10,498 nucleotides of DNA from Planctomycetaceae bacterium (GTDB lineage Bacteria; Planctomycetota; Planctomycetia; Pirellulales; Thermoguttaceae), in contig JAISBG010000240.1 in assembly GCA_031266315.1 (NCBI GenBank), positions 1 to 10,498 on the forward strand, written 5' to 3'. The translations under genes were made by a program, and so were the position numbers. The first letter of the stretch is position 1. Every line of letters starts with the position of its first letter. Under the pieces are notes generated by a model. That model did no database searches. It saw nothing but the letters and a program-made list of their open reading frames with translations, and was not told the DNA's origin. Positions 1 through 6,840 of the stretch are shown in pieces.

Positions 1-41
1 CATTGCCCTTGCAGGGCGGAGGAAAACTTGCAATCCTGCTG
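1..41. repeat. Right end of a family-2 palindromic element, cut by the window edge
   Basis: This stretch matches the right end of the complete element at 7906-8134. Both contain a small GC-rich hairpin (here GCCCTTGCAGGGC), then GGAGGAAAA, then the terminal repeat GCAATCCTGCTG, which differs by one base from GCAATCCTACTG at 8123-8134. It is also close to the reverse complement of the left end at 7906-7945. The rest of the copy lies outside the window. It sits about 70 bp beyond the stop codon of the minus-strand oligopeptidase gene. Confidence 0.75.
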
Positions 42-60
42 ATTTACCATACCACTCGCT

Positions 61-109
61 CCATCTCCTGAGAGATGGAAGGGTCGCACCGGTTGAGTTT
101 TTATTGACT
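61..109 (+). repeat. Family-1 hairpin repeat, type-II copy with an altered stem
   Basis: Positions 78-109 match the minus strand of 2507-2538 at 29 of 32 bases, and 78-98 match 4282-4302 with one difference. Where other copies carry CCCTTC-GCT-GAAGGG, this one has CCATCTC-CTGA-GAGATGG (61-78), a different but still perfect 7-bp stem. The copy ends 4 bp from the stop codon of the oligopeptidase gene, so it would lie in that gene's 3' untranslated RNA. No T-run directly follows the stem on the minus strand, so a classical intrinsic terminator is not supported. Confidence 0.6.
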
Positions 110-112
110 TTT

Positions 113-2263
113 TTACCATTCCATACCGAGTTGATCCATAATAAACGTCCAAATATCGGCGGATTCTTCGATTCGTTTACTGATTGGTTTACCGGCTCCG
201 TGTCCGGCTTTGGTTTCAATTCGGATCAACACGGGATTTGGGCTCGAACTTTTCGCTTGCATTTCCGCCATGAATTTGAACGAATGCGCCGGAACCACTC
301 GATCATCGTGATCCGATGTTGTTACCAAAATTGCCGGATAATCAACACCGGACTTAATATTGTGCAGCGGCGAATAACGAAACAAGTATTCAAACATTTC
401 CTTGCTTTCTTTACTGGTTCCGTAATCGGTTGCCCACGCCCAGCCGATGGTGAATTTATGATACCGTAACATATCAAGAACTCCCACCTGTATGACCGCC
501 GCCTTAAAAAGATCAGGCTTCTGTGTAACCGACGCACCCGTTAATAGACCGCCATTTGAACCGCCTTGAATTGCTAATTTTTGCGGTGAGGTGTAATGTT
601 CTTTGATTAAAAATTTTGCCGCCGCCGCAAAATCGTCGAACACATTTTGTTTCTGTAATTTCGTACCGGATTGATGCCAGTTTTCGCCGTATTCACCGCC
701 GCCGCGCAAAACCGCGTGGGCGAAAATGCCGCCGTGTTCCAGAAACGGTACCCGATAAGGGGAAAACGCCGGACGAACACTGATGTTGAAACCGCCGTAA
801 CCGTAAAGTAAAACCGGATTATTACCGTTTTGCAAAACTCCTTTTTTGTACGTCAAAAACACGGGAACCTTGTTTCCTGCGGAGTTTTCGTACCAAACAC
901 GTTCCGTTACATAATTTTCCGGTTTGAAATCAATACCGGACGGAAATAACTCGGAATGTTTGCCGGTTTCAATATCGCAACGATAAATGACCGTAGGATA
1001 CAGATACGAAGTGAACGACTGAAAAAATTCCGTTTCGTCTTTATTACCGGAAAAACCGGCAACTCCAAGTGTCGGCAATTCAATTTCACGAAGCCTTTTT
1101 CCTGTTACATCATAAACGTACACACTTTTCGCCGCATCGTTTAAATAAGTTGCGATAAACTTGCCGCCGATACAAACAACATTTTGAAGCAAGGAATCGG
1201 ATTCAGGAATAATATCGATCCAATATTCCGGTTGCGGTTTTTTCGGATCAACAGCAACAAAACGTTTGTTCGAAGCGTTCCGGTCGGTCAGCAAATAGAA
1301 AGTACCATTCAAAACGGTAACAACTTCCTGTTCCGAATGAAAATCTTGTACAATTGTTTGAAATACGGCGTCTGGTTGCGTGAGATTCTTAAATTCCAGC
1401 GTGTTACCGTAAGTCGATTCGGTTTCGTAAACAAAAAGATAATGTTGTTCTTGATCGGTTATTGCGTTACGGTTTCGGAGCGGATGTTCGCGGTCTTCCC
1501 GAATCAAAAGGTCGTCTTTTTGATCTGTATTGAGTTGATGGAAAAAAATCTTGTGATTCTCATTTTTTGCGGTTAATTTTTCGCTTTCCGGCGGAGCATC
1601 GTAACGGCTGTAATAAAAACCGTTGCCATGCCAGGCAATATCGGAAAACTTAACCCAATCGAGTTGATCCGACAATTTTTCGCCCGAATCAATTTTCAGA
1701 ACATTTATTTCCATCCAATCCGACCCGCTCTGAGCAAGAGAATACGCCAGATAAGTTCCGTCTTTGGACACAACCGCATTTTGTAAACTAACAGTTCCGT
1801 CATCGGAAAGTTTGTTTGGATCGAGTAAAATTCGCGGTTTTGCTTCCGGTGTATCAAGAATATACAATACCGATTGATTTTGTAACCCATTGTTTTTAAA
1901 GAAAAACCGCTTGCCGTTCCGGTTCCAAGGTAACGAATATTTCGGATAATTGACGACTTCCGTTAATCGTTTTTGAATATTATTACGAAACGGAATTGCG
2001 TTGAGATATTTTTCGGTCAATTGATTTTCCGCGTTGATCCATGCGGTTAATTCCGGCGTATCGTTTGTTTCCATCCAACGATACGGATCGGCAACCGTTG
2101 TTCCGAAATATTCTTCCTGTTGCTCCAAACGTTTCGGCTTCGGATAATCAAAATCATTTGCCAATAAATTTGCCGACAAATTCGACACCAAAATTGCCGT
2201 CAGCATGACAGCAAAGAAAATATTCGTCCGAAAATAGATAAAAAAATAAAACATTGTCATCAT
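113..2263 (-). CDS. Secreted prolyl oligopeptidase (peptidase family S9A)
   Basis: This 716-residue serine peptidase should cut short peptides on the carboxyl side of proline. The N-terminus has a basic residue followed by a hydrophobic stretch (about 14-35) ending near SANLLA, which looks like a signal peptide, so the enzyme probably acts in the periplasm or outside the cell. Residues about 37-440 match the N-terminal segment plus beta-propeller of the family; about 450-716 form the alpha/beta-hydrolase domain. The triad is visible: Ser569 in GGSNGG, Asp653 in DHDDRVVP and His688 in KAGHGAG. Arg655 and Trp610 (GWAWATDYG) occupy the positions of the substrate-binding Arg and Trp known from porcine prolyl oligopeptidase. 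Length is normal for a family member with a signal peptide. The start at 2263 is preceded by AGGAAA (2271-2276) at good spacing; ATGs at 2260 and 2254 are also possible. It is monocistronic, with 362 bp between it and the permease gene. Confidence 0.95.
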   Translation of the reverse strand: MMTMFYFFIYFRTNIFFAVMLTAILVSNLSANLLANDFDYPKPKRLEQQEEYFGTTVADPYRWMETNDTPELTAWINAENQLTEKYLNAIPFRNNIQKRLTEVVNYPKYSLPWNRNGKRFFFKNNGLQNQSVLYILDTPEAKPRILLDPNKLSDDGTVSLQNAVVSKDGTYLAYSLAQSGSDWMEINVLKIDSGEKLSDQLDWVKFSDIAWHGNGFYYSRYDAPPESEKLTAKNENHKIFFHQLNTDQKDDLLIREDREHPLRNRNAITDQEQHYLFVYETESTYGNTLEFKNLTQPDAVFQTIVQDFHSEQEVVTVLNGTFYLLTDRNASNKRFVAVDPKKPQPEYWIDIIPESDSLLQNVVCIGGKFIATYLNDAAKSVYVYDVTGKRLREIELPTLGVAGFSGNKDETEFFQSFTSYLYPTVIYRCDIETGKHSELFPSGIDFKPENYVTERVWYENSAGNKVPVFLTYKKGVLQNGNNPVLLYGYGGFNISVRPAFSPYRVPFLEHGGIFAHAVLRGGGEYGENWHQSGTKLQKQNVFDDFAAAAKFLIKEHYTSPQKLAIQGGSNGGLLTGASVTQKPDLFKAAVIQVGVLDMLRYHKFTIGWAWATDYGTSKESKEMFEYLFRYSPLHNIKSGVDYPAILVTTSDHDDRVVPAHSFKFMAEMQAKSSSPNPVLIRIETKAGHGAGKPISKRIEESADIWTFIMDQLGMEW

Positions 2264-2310
2264 TCTGCACTTTCCTAAAACTGTGGTGAAACAAACATGA
2301 ACGAATCCTT

Positions 2311-2338
2311 ATTTTATACATTTTGCTAAAACCTGCAA
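2311..2338 (-). promoter_or_regulatory. Possible sigma70-type promoter of the oligopeptidase gene
   Basis: Reading the minus strand, TTGCAG (2333-2338) is followed after 16 bp by TAAAAT (2311-2316), about 48 bp before the start codon. The -10 box fits 5 of 6 bases and the -35 box only 3 of 6. It lies just inside the AT-rich gap between the repeat at 2381-2577 and the gene. It is inferred from consensus only. Confidence 0.3.
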
Positions 2339-2380
2339 TTAAGTTTAATGTAATTTTTTGCCGATTCCATTGGATTAACG

Positions 2381-2577
2381 GTTGCCCACCTCAAAAATGC
2401 CAAGCGCGGTGGGCTATTTATCAAAAGTTTCGCTGAAAGGTCACGTCGGTGATAGCTGACTGTGAATCTGATTAACAATGGAAAACTATGTTGCCTTCCA
2501 TTTTGGAGTCAATAACGACTCAACCGGCGCGACCCTTCAGCGAAGGGATCGCCCACCTGATGATTGCCTCCCTTTAA
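2381..2577. repeat. Family-1 structured repeat, composite copy
   Basis: The segment fills most of the gap between the permease stop and the oligopeptidase promoter. It has several parts. GCCCACC (2384-2390) pairs with GGTGGGC (2408-2414). A degenerate copy of hairpin 1 follows (TTTCGCTGAAAGGT), then hairpin 2 (2445-2460, GTCGGTGATAGCTGAC), whose stem is held by two G-U pairs, and the tail TGTGAATCTGATTAAC. A type-II copy on the other strand has its stem at 2529-2552 (11/10 bp, one bulge, GCT loop), and GAGTC/GACTC at 2507-2519 can form a second stem. It ends in GCCCACCTGATGATTGC and CTTTAAC, the same flank as at 4373-4400. Confidence 0.75.
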
Positions 2578-2592
2578 CTATTGGTAGGAGAC

Positions 2593-2610
2593 ACCTAATC
2601 CGGTAGAATC
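2593..2610 (-). repeat. 18-bp intergenic repeat, copy 1
   Basis: The minus strand reads GATTCTACCGGATTAGGT, identical to plus-strand 4870-4887. The bases on its 5' side are also alike (CAATCTTT here, CAATCT there). It lies 15-33 bp downstream of the permease stop codon, just outside the family-1 repeat. Confidence 0.6.
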
Positions 2611-2625
2611 AAAGATTGACGTTTT

Positions 2626-4089
2626 TTAGATTGGCAGAGTGGTCAACGGGAGTAATTGTGACAGAATCAAAACAATGAGGAGACCGGAAAATCCCAATAA
2701 AATGAGTCCGATTGTCCATGTTTTCAGTGCGTCCGTTTCACGAATACCGCCCATGCGGCAGAAAATCCAAAAACCGCTGTCGTTCATCCAACCGGTAACA
2801 CAAGAACCAAGACCAATTGTTACGGCAAGATATGCCGGATGGAACGGTAATACGGTAGAATCTTTTACTATTCCGGCAAAAATTCCGGCGGAAGTAATCA
2901 TGGCAACCGTGCTGGAACCTTGTGCTGTTTTGATTATTGCTGTAACCGCAAATGATAAAAGCAGCAAGGAAATTCCAGTCAAGGCGGTTTCGTCCTGAAA
3001 ACATTCTTCAATCCGTTCACCAATTCGTGCCGCACGAAGCATTGCCCCAAACGCACCGCCTGCCGACGTAATCAAAATAATCATTCCGGCACTGAAAATT
3101 GCTGTTTCGATTCGGTTGCTTAATTCCTGCAATGAAAATTTACGGACATGAGACAATACACCAATACTGATAATTGCCGCAATAATCAATGCCATTTGCG
3201 GATCACCCAAAAGCCGGCAAAGATTTTTGACAACAAGCCAATCGTCATTCCAAACAAGAACTTTCGATTTATCGAGCATTTCAAGTACCGATTGCAAAGA
3301 AATGAGAAAAACCGGAACAAGAATCGGCGCAAATGACCAAAATAACGAAGGAGAAGGATTGGTTTCAGAAATCGTTGAAGTCTGATATTTCTGATGTTCC
3401 GGTTCTGTATTTTCGTGTTCTTGTTTCGTATTTTCGGGTTCATCTTCAAAATGGACATCAGGACAAGGCAGCAAGCGGTTCATTAAAAAAGCAATTCCAA
3501 GTGCAAACGGAGCCGTCAAGGCTGCGACAAAAAGTGAAACAATTAAAAGTGATCCCAAAGGAATGTTCAATGTTGCTGCCGCGATTACCGGAGCGGGTGC
3601 CGGCGGCGTCAAGGTGTGAGTTAATGTTGCGCCAAGTCCGATTGATAAAAGATAAAGAATGTAATTCTTCTTCATCATTTTATAAAGAGAACGGGCAATC
3701 GGAACAAGTAAATAAAATGTTGTATCATAAAAAATCGGAATCGACAAAATGAAACCGCTGGTCAAAAGTGCAGCCGGTATTAGTTTTTCTCCGAAAAGGC
3801 GGCGAAGCATTGTAACGATTCGGTCGGCACTGCCGCTGTCGAGCATACATTTTCCGATAATCGCTCCCATTGCAATAAGAATACTGATATTTCCGGCAGT
3901 TGTTCCGAATGCCAAACAGAGTTCTTTGATATGATTGTCCCAAAATTGTCCGGGTTTAAGAGGTGTCATAAAACTCACAAGCATTGCCGCCGCAAGGAGT
4001 GACAGAAAAGCGTTCACCCGCAAAAAAACCACCAATCCGACTACCGTCAGAATTCCAAACAAAAGAATAAGCAACGGATCAATCATCAT
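2626..4089 (-). CDS. GntP-family permease (gluconate / sugar-acid:H+ symporter)
   Basis: The 487-residue product is an inner-membrane protein of about 12-14 hydrophobic segments, matching the GntP family, which imports gluconate and related sugar acids with protons. Motifs follow the family order: IAMGAIIGKCMLDSGSADRI (72-91), SIPIFYDTTFYLLVP (116-130), THTLTPPAPAP (157-167), KTAQGSSTVAMITSAG (387-402) and MNDSGFW (435-441). Differences from well-known members are PPAPAP where the usual form is PPHPGP, and a hydrophilic Glu-rich central loop (about 206-246) containing an imperfect repeat (ENTKQEH, ENTEPEH). The actual substrate cannot be read from sequence. Two ATGs open the frame (4089, 4086); no clear Shine-Dalgarno sequence precedes them. 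A family-1 repeat starts 40 bp upstream of the start codon and could lie in its leader or promoter. No sugar-acid kinase or regulator is adjacent. Confidence 0.9.
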   Translation of the reverse strand: MMIDPLLILLFGILTVVGLVVFLRVNAFLSLLAAAMLVSFMTPLKPGQFWDNHIKELCLAFGTTAGNISILIAMGAIIGKCMLDSGSADRIVTMLRRLFGEKLIPAALLTSGFILSIPIFYDTTFYLLVPIARSLYKMMKKNYILYLLSIGLGATLTHTLTPPAPAPVIAAATLNIPLGSLLIVSLFVAALTAPFALGIAFLMNRLLPCPDVHFEDEPENTKQEHENTEPEHQKYQTSTISETNPSPSLFWSFAPILVPVFLISLQSVLEMLDKSKVLVWNDDWLVVKNLCRLLGDPQMALIIAAIISIGVLSHVRKFSLQELSNRIETAIFSAGMIILITSAGGAFGAMLRAARIGERIEECFQDETALTGISLLLLSFAVTAIIKTAQGSSTVAMITSAGIFAGIVKDSTVLPFHPAYLAVTIGLGSCVTGWMNDSGFWIFCRMGGIRETDALKTWTIGLILLGFSGLLIVLILSQLLPLTTLPI

Positions 4090-4120
4090 AAAAATAAATC
4101 GAAATAGGGGTAATAAGGTA

Positions 4121-4390
4121 GCAATCTGAGGTGGGCAATGTTTCGCTGAAACATTGCGTCGGCGATAGCCGACTTGTCCCTGTTAACGGCTGGCAATTTG
4201 ATTCCAAAACCATTGGCAACACTAATTGCCGTCGTTAGTCTAATTCACAGTCGGCGAAAATAGGTGGGCGATCCCTTCGCTGAAGGGTCGCGCCGGTTGA
4301 GTCATCATTTTGCCGGAGTTAATCTGATTCACAGTCGGCGAGTACGCCGACGCAACCTTTCAGCGAAAGGTTGCCCACCTGATGATTGCT
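4121..4390. repeat. Family-1 structured repeat, complete inverted composite
   Basis: This is the most complete copy. Its ends are inverted: GCAATCTGAGGTGGGCAA at the left and TTGCCCACCTGATGATTGC at the right. The left half (plus strand) has hairpin 1 at 4135-4157 (10-bp perfect stem GCAATGTTTC/GAAACATTGC, loop GCT) and hairpin 2 at 4158-4173 (GTCGGC-GATA-GCCGAC). The right half (minus strand) has hairpin 1 at 4374-4352 (GCAACCTTTC/GAAAGGTTGC, loop GCT) and hairpin 2 at 4351-4334 (7-bp stem). A type-II unit sits in the middle at 4262-4302 (stem GCGATCCCTTC/GAAGGGTCGC). Segment 4181-4224 is duplicated at 4950-4993. No transposase or convincing target-site duplication is visible. Confidence 0.8.
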
Positions 4391-4645
4391 TACTTTTAAC
4401 AAATAACAAAAATTCCGCATGTGAACTCTCCACTATCAACTCTCCACTAATGTTTTGCGTTTAACTCTGCATGAAGACGTTCAATAGCAATCCTCCATTT
4501 GAAAGGGAGGCGAAAAACATTCCTGAATAGTCATAAATCGTGTTGACCAAAGGAATTAAATTTGTTATTCGTCTTTCCACCGTAGTGATCATTAAATAAT
4601 TTTAGTGGTTATGGTTGTTTGTTTTTGGGGGTAAAACCCAAAAAA
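4391..4645. other. Intergenic stretch with no supported gene
   Basis: I see no credible gene here; the open frames are short, lack ribosome-binding sites and match nothing recognisable. Minor structure: ACTCTCCACTA occurs twice (about 4424-4448), and CCTCC/GGAGG (4492-4510) could form a weak stem. TTGACC (4543-4548) followed 17 bp later by TATTCG would be only a poor promoter pointing at the 21-bp array. Confidence 0.5.
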
Positions 4646-4663
4646 AGCACGAGAGATTTTTTT

Positions 4664-4847
4664 ATTTCCCGTGAAATTTTTTTTATCTCCCGTGAAATAG
4701 TTTTCATTTCTCGTGAAATGGAGTCTGTTTCTCGTGATTTTTGCCTAATTTTTCTCGTGAAAAGGGGTTCACTTCTCGTGAAACAGGTTTTATTTCTCGT
4801 GAAATAGAAAAAATCTCCCGTGAAATAAAAAAAATCTCCCGTGTAGT
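4664..4847. repeat. Nine-unit array of 14-bp near-palindromes at 21-bp period
   Basis: Units start at 4664, 4685, 4706, 4727, 4750, 4771, 4792, 4813 and 4834. The typical unit is ATTTCTCGTGAAAT: 5-bp inverted arms ATTTC/GAAAT around TCGT. Seven of eight steps are exactly 21 bp; the step between units 4 and 5 is 23. The outer units (1, 2, 8, 9) carry CCCGTG and the inner five CTCGTG. Spacers are not conserved beyond being T- or A-rich. Twenty-one bp is both seven codons and two helical turns: in one frame it reads as a heptad such as FISREIF, with the 2-bp extra step breaking that frame. A further degenerate ACGAGAGAT lies at 4649-4657. Function is unknown. Confidence 0.85.
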
Positions 4848-4869
4848 TTCCGCGTTATTGAATCAATCT

Positions 4870-4887
4870 GATTCTACCGGATTAGGT
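4870..4887 (+). repeat. 18-bp intergenic repeat, copy 2
   Basis: GATTCTACCGGATTAGGT is an exact match to the minus strand of 2593-2610. It follows directly after the 21-bp array. The two copies lie near family-1 material in both places, so this may be an outlying module of that family. Confidence 0.6.
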
Positions 4888-4949
4888 TTTTTCCACCGGA
4901 ACAATCAAATAATTGTAATATCTCATCGGCGATCATCAAGTAGGCAATC

Positions 4950-4993
4950 TGTTAATGGCTGGCAATTTGATTCCAAAACAGTTGGCAATATAC
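4950..4993 (+). repeat. 44-bp duplicate of a family-1 internal segment
   Basis: This segment matches 4181-4224 at 40 of 44 bases, including the uninterrupted GGCTGGCAATTTGATTCC. Here it is flanked by TCATCGGCGATCATC on the left, a possible remnant of hairpin 2, but it lacks the head and hairpin-1 modules. Confidence 0.7.
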
Positions 4994-5001
4994 TACTTGG
5001 C

Positions 5002-5036
5002 GGTATTTAACCGACCCAAAGAGTCGGTTAAATACC
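5002..5036. repeat. Perfect 14-bp stem-loop downstream of the DUF4912 gene
   Basis: GGTATTTAACCGAC (5002-5015) and GTCGGTTAAATACC (5023-5036) are exact reverse complements around a 7-nt loop (CCAAAGA). It lies 53 bp beyond the DUF4912 stop codon and would form in that gene's 3' RNA. It lacks a T-run on either strand, so it is not a textbook intrinsic terminator; it may instead stabilise or process the 3' end. AGTCGGTTAAATA, part of the right arm, recurs at 7883-7895 downstream of the PDZ gene. Confidence 0.7.
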
Positions 5037-5089
5037 TGTTAAATAGTTCTAACATTCCCGTGTGCGCGACCAGCGCAACCGCCGGACGA

Positions 5090-6511
5090 TTAATCGTCAT
5101 CGGCTGGTTCTTGAAAGAGTGTTTCGAGAATCCGGGTGTTTCGTTCAATAGTTAGAATGGCGCGTTGTGTTTCCACGCCGTCACTTCCTTCCGCTTCCAT
5201 TGGAAAGACGTGCCGTTTTTCGGGAAGCACGAAACGAACCCCAAAAGAACCGTCCGGTTGAACTTTGATCGGTTCATTCCGAATTGTTACCTGAACACTT
5301 GGGTCTGTCTTACCGTGAACAATAACATCAACATCAATATTAAAAAGAAAATTCCGACGTGTTTTTTCTGAATTTACTCCTTGATGTTGTGAAGCACGGT
5401 AACGTGAAAGAAGCGGAGCCGACATGGGACGATGTAATTGTTCCTCAAATATTTTTTTGAGTTCCTGATTATTGCTGTCGCCGCCGCTTAATTTGTAAAT
5501 CCGCCCCAAATCTTCCGCCACACCGCGCCAATTGCCGTCAAGATTATCCAGCTCGTCGATAACCTGTTGCTGGGGAGTTTCAACGGTGTTGCTGGAAACG
5601 AGAGAATAAAATTTCTTTTCCCGCGAGATATAACCAAGTTCAATCTGAAACGCCGAAGGCGGATCCACCACATCCAAATACCAGTTATTCACACCGCCAT
5701 GAATCAGAATATCACGAACAAACAACCGTTTCGGTTGTGACATTCCGTCGGATTCCAAACGGAAAAGGCGAATTATCGGCAAGGACGTATGCCAGAACAT
5801 ACCCAAAGCAACTTTGGCACGTTCTACGGTTCGGGCTGTTATTTCCCAAAAAGCGTGAAGCCAAAATGAATCCCGAACCAACAAAACAAGCCGATCCGTT
5901 CGTCCTTCATCGGAGTGTGTGCTAATATCGCGCCGGAGTTTTTTCCGATATTGAGAGGCAATTCCTTGATCTTTGCGAGGTTCTACGGCAACCAAAACGG
6001 TGTTTTGTTTTCGTGGAATTTCTTTTTTAACATCCTTTTTAGCCTCTTTCGTATTGGATGTGGAGGAAGCGGATTTTGTGGGCGGTGTTTTGCGGGAAGG
6101 TTTAGAATTAGAAGAATGAGAAGAATTAGAAGAAAGTGTTTCGGCAAGTGGTTGTTTTGGGGACGGTTTTGAAGGTGATTTGGGTAATGGTTTTGGTAAC
6201 GGTTTGGGAGACGGTTTCGAGGAAGGCGAAACTGTTTTTTTCACTTCTGTTTTCTTTTTATTTTCAACTTTCTTTTTTTCTACTGTTTTCTTTTTTTCTG
6301 GTGTTGAACTGGGTTTGGATGCTGTTGTTTTTTCCAGTTTGGCAAGTCGCGGCAAAATCAGTTCCCGACCGATTTTGGTGCGTGCTTTTAGTGCCAAAGC
6401 ATTGATGAGTTCATCTTTGCGCATTTTGTGCCAACTGAAAACAGAAAGTTCTTTCGCAAGAGCCCCTAATTCTTTGGCTGTCAATAAATTAAGTTTTGTC
6501 GAAATTGTCAC
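5090..6511 (-). CDS. DUF4912 domain protein with Rho-N/SAP-like head and long basic linker
   Basis: The product has 473 residues. Residues about 7-45 (LLTAKELGALAKELSVFSWH, then KMRKDELINAL) look like a Rho-N/SAP-type helical domain, a fold often linked to nucleic-acid binding. Residues about 60-170 are low-complexity: Lys-rich, then Pro-Lys repeats (PKPLPKPLPK), then Ser-rich. Residues about 205-314 match DUF4912 (DRLVLLVRDSFWLHAFWE, NNWYLDV, IELGYIS, SNTVETP). Residues about 385-458 (DVIVHGKTDP...PDGSFGVRFVLP) are the beta-rich C-terminal region commonly seen in these proteins. No signal peptide or membrane segment is visible, so it is probably cytoplasmic. Its function is unknown. The start is GTG, chosen because GGAGA (6517-6521) precedes it at 5-nt spacing; an upstream ATG is out of frame. 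It is divergent from the PDZ gene. Confidence 0.88.
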   Translation of the reverse strand: MTISTKLNLLTAKELGALAKELSVFSWHKMRKDELINALALKARTKIGRELILPRLAKLEKTTASKPSSTPEKKKTVEKKKVENKKKTEVKKTVSPSSKPSPKPLPKPLPKSPSKPSPKQPLAETLSSNSSHSSNSKPSRKTPPTKSASSTSNTKEAKKDVKKEIPRKQNTVLVAVEPRKDQGIASQYRKKLRRDISTHSDEGRTDRLVLLVRDSFWLHAFWEITARTVERAKVALGMFWHTSLPIIRLFRLESDGMSQPKRLFVRDILIHGGVNNWYLDVVDPPSAFQIELGYISREKKFYSLVSSNTVETPQQQVIDELDNLDGNWRGVAEDLGRIYKLSGGDSNNQELKKIFEEQLHRPMSAPLLSRYRASQHQGVNSEKTRRNFLFNIDVDVIVHGKTDPSVQVTIRNEPIKVQPDGSFGVRFVLPEKRHVFPMEAEGSDGVETQRAILTIERNTRILETLFQEPADDD

Positions 6512-6612
6512 GACGATCTCCGCTCCATTAAGTTGGCAGTATTGATAACCCTATCGGTTACGCTGTTAAAACAGGCTAAAAACCCAAAATAGCAAGAATA
6601 ACCAAAACAAAC

Positions 6613-6618
6613 ATTATA
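6613..6618 (-). promoter_or_regulatory. Consensus -10 box possibly serving the DUF4912 gene
   Basis: The minus strand reads TATAAT exactly, about 100 bp before the GTG start. No good -35 box lies 16-18 bp upstream, so the call rests on the -10 alone in AT-rich DNA. Confidence 0.3.
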
Positions 6619-6758
6619 CGCTAATTAAGGATTTTAAAAATGAACTTTGATAATATACCAAAAAAAGAAAGAAAAACAACTATCCGCTCTCCATTGTTTT
6701 TAAAATAATCCTAAATCCCGATAATGGAATTAAAAATTTGTAAAGATAAGGCGTTCAT

Positions 6759-6802
6759 AGGTGGGCAACCTTGGTGGGGGCTTACCTTTTGGTTGCCTGC
6801 CT
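6759..6802. repeat. Short family-1 remnant
   Basis: The head AGGTGGGCAACC (6759-6770) and an inverted partner GGTTGCCTGCCT (6791-6802), followed by TTAAC, are retained. GCAACC/GGTTGC can pair around a 20-nt spacer. The GCT-loop hairpin and hairpin 2 are absent. Confidence 0.55.
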
Positions 6803-6840
6803 TTAACGGAAATTCTATTGAAAAATTACCAAAAAAATTT

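Noticed and set aside
61..78. Intrinsic terminator of the oligopeptidase gene
   Set aside because: The CCATCTC/GAGATGG stem is good, but no U-run follows on the minus-strand transcript and it fits the family-1 repeat better.
1184..1576. 130-residue plus-strand ORF antisense to the oligopeptidase
   Set aside because: The opposite frame encodes a well-matched family domain; this is a shadow frame, as are the long plus-strand ORFs at 9489-9935, 3333-3752 and 6180-6545.
113..4089. Oligopeptidase-permease operon
   Set aside because: Both are on the minus strand but are separated by 362 bp containing a structured repeat and a plausible separate promoter.
4664..4847. CRISPR array
   Set aside because: Repeat cores of 14 bp with 7-9-bp A/T-rich spacers are far too short, and no cas gene is nearby.
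4619..5010. Small protein(s) made of FISREI-like heptads across the 21-bp array
   Set aside because: Starts are TTG without ribosome-binding sites, the frame breaks after unit 4, and the continuation runs through the 44-bp repeat also found at 4181-4224, so it is not conserved coding sequence. It is reported as a repeat array.
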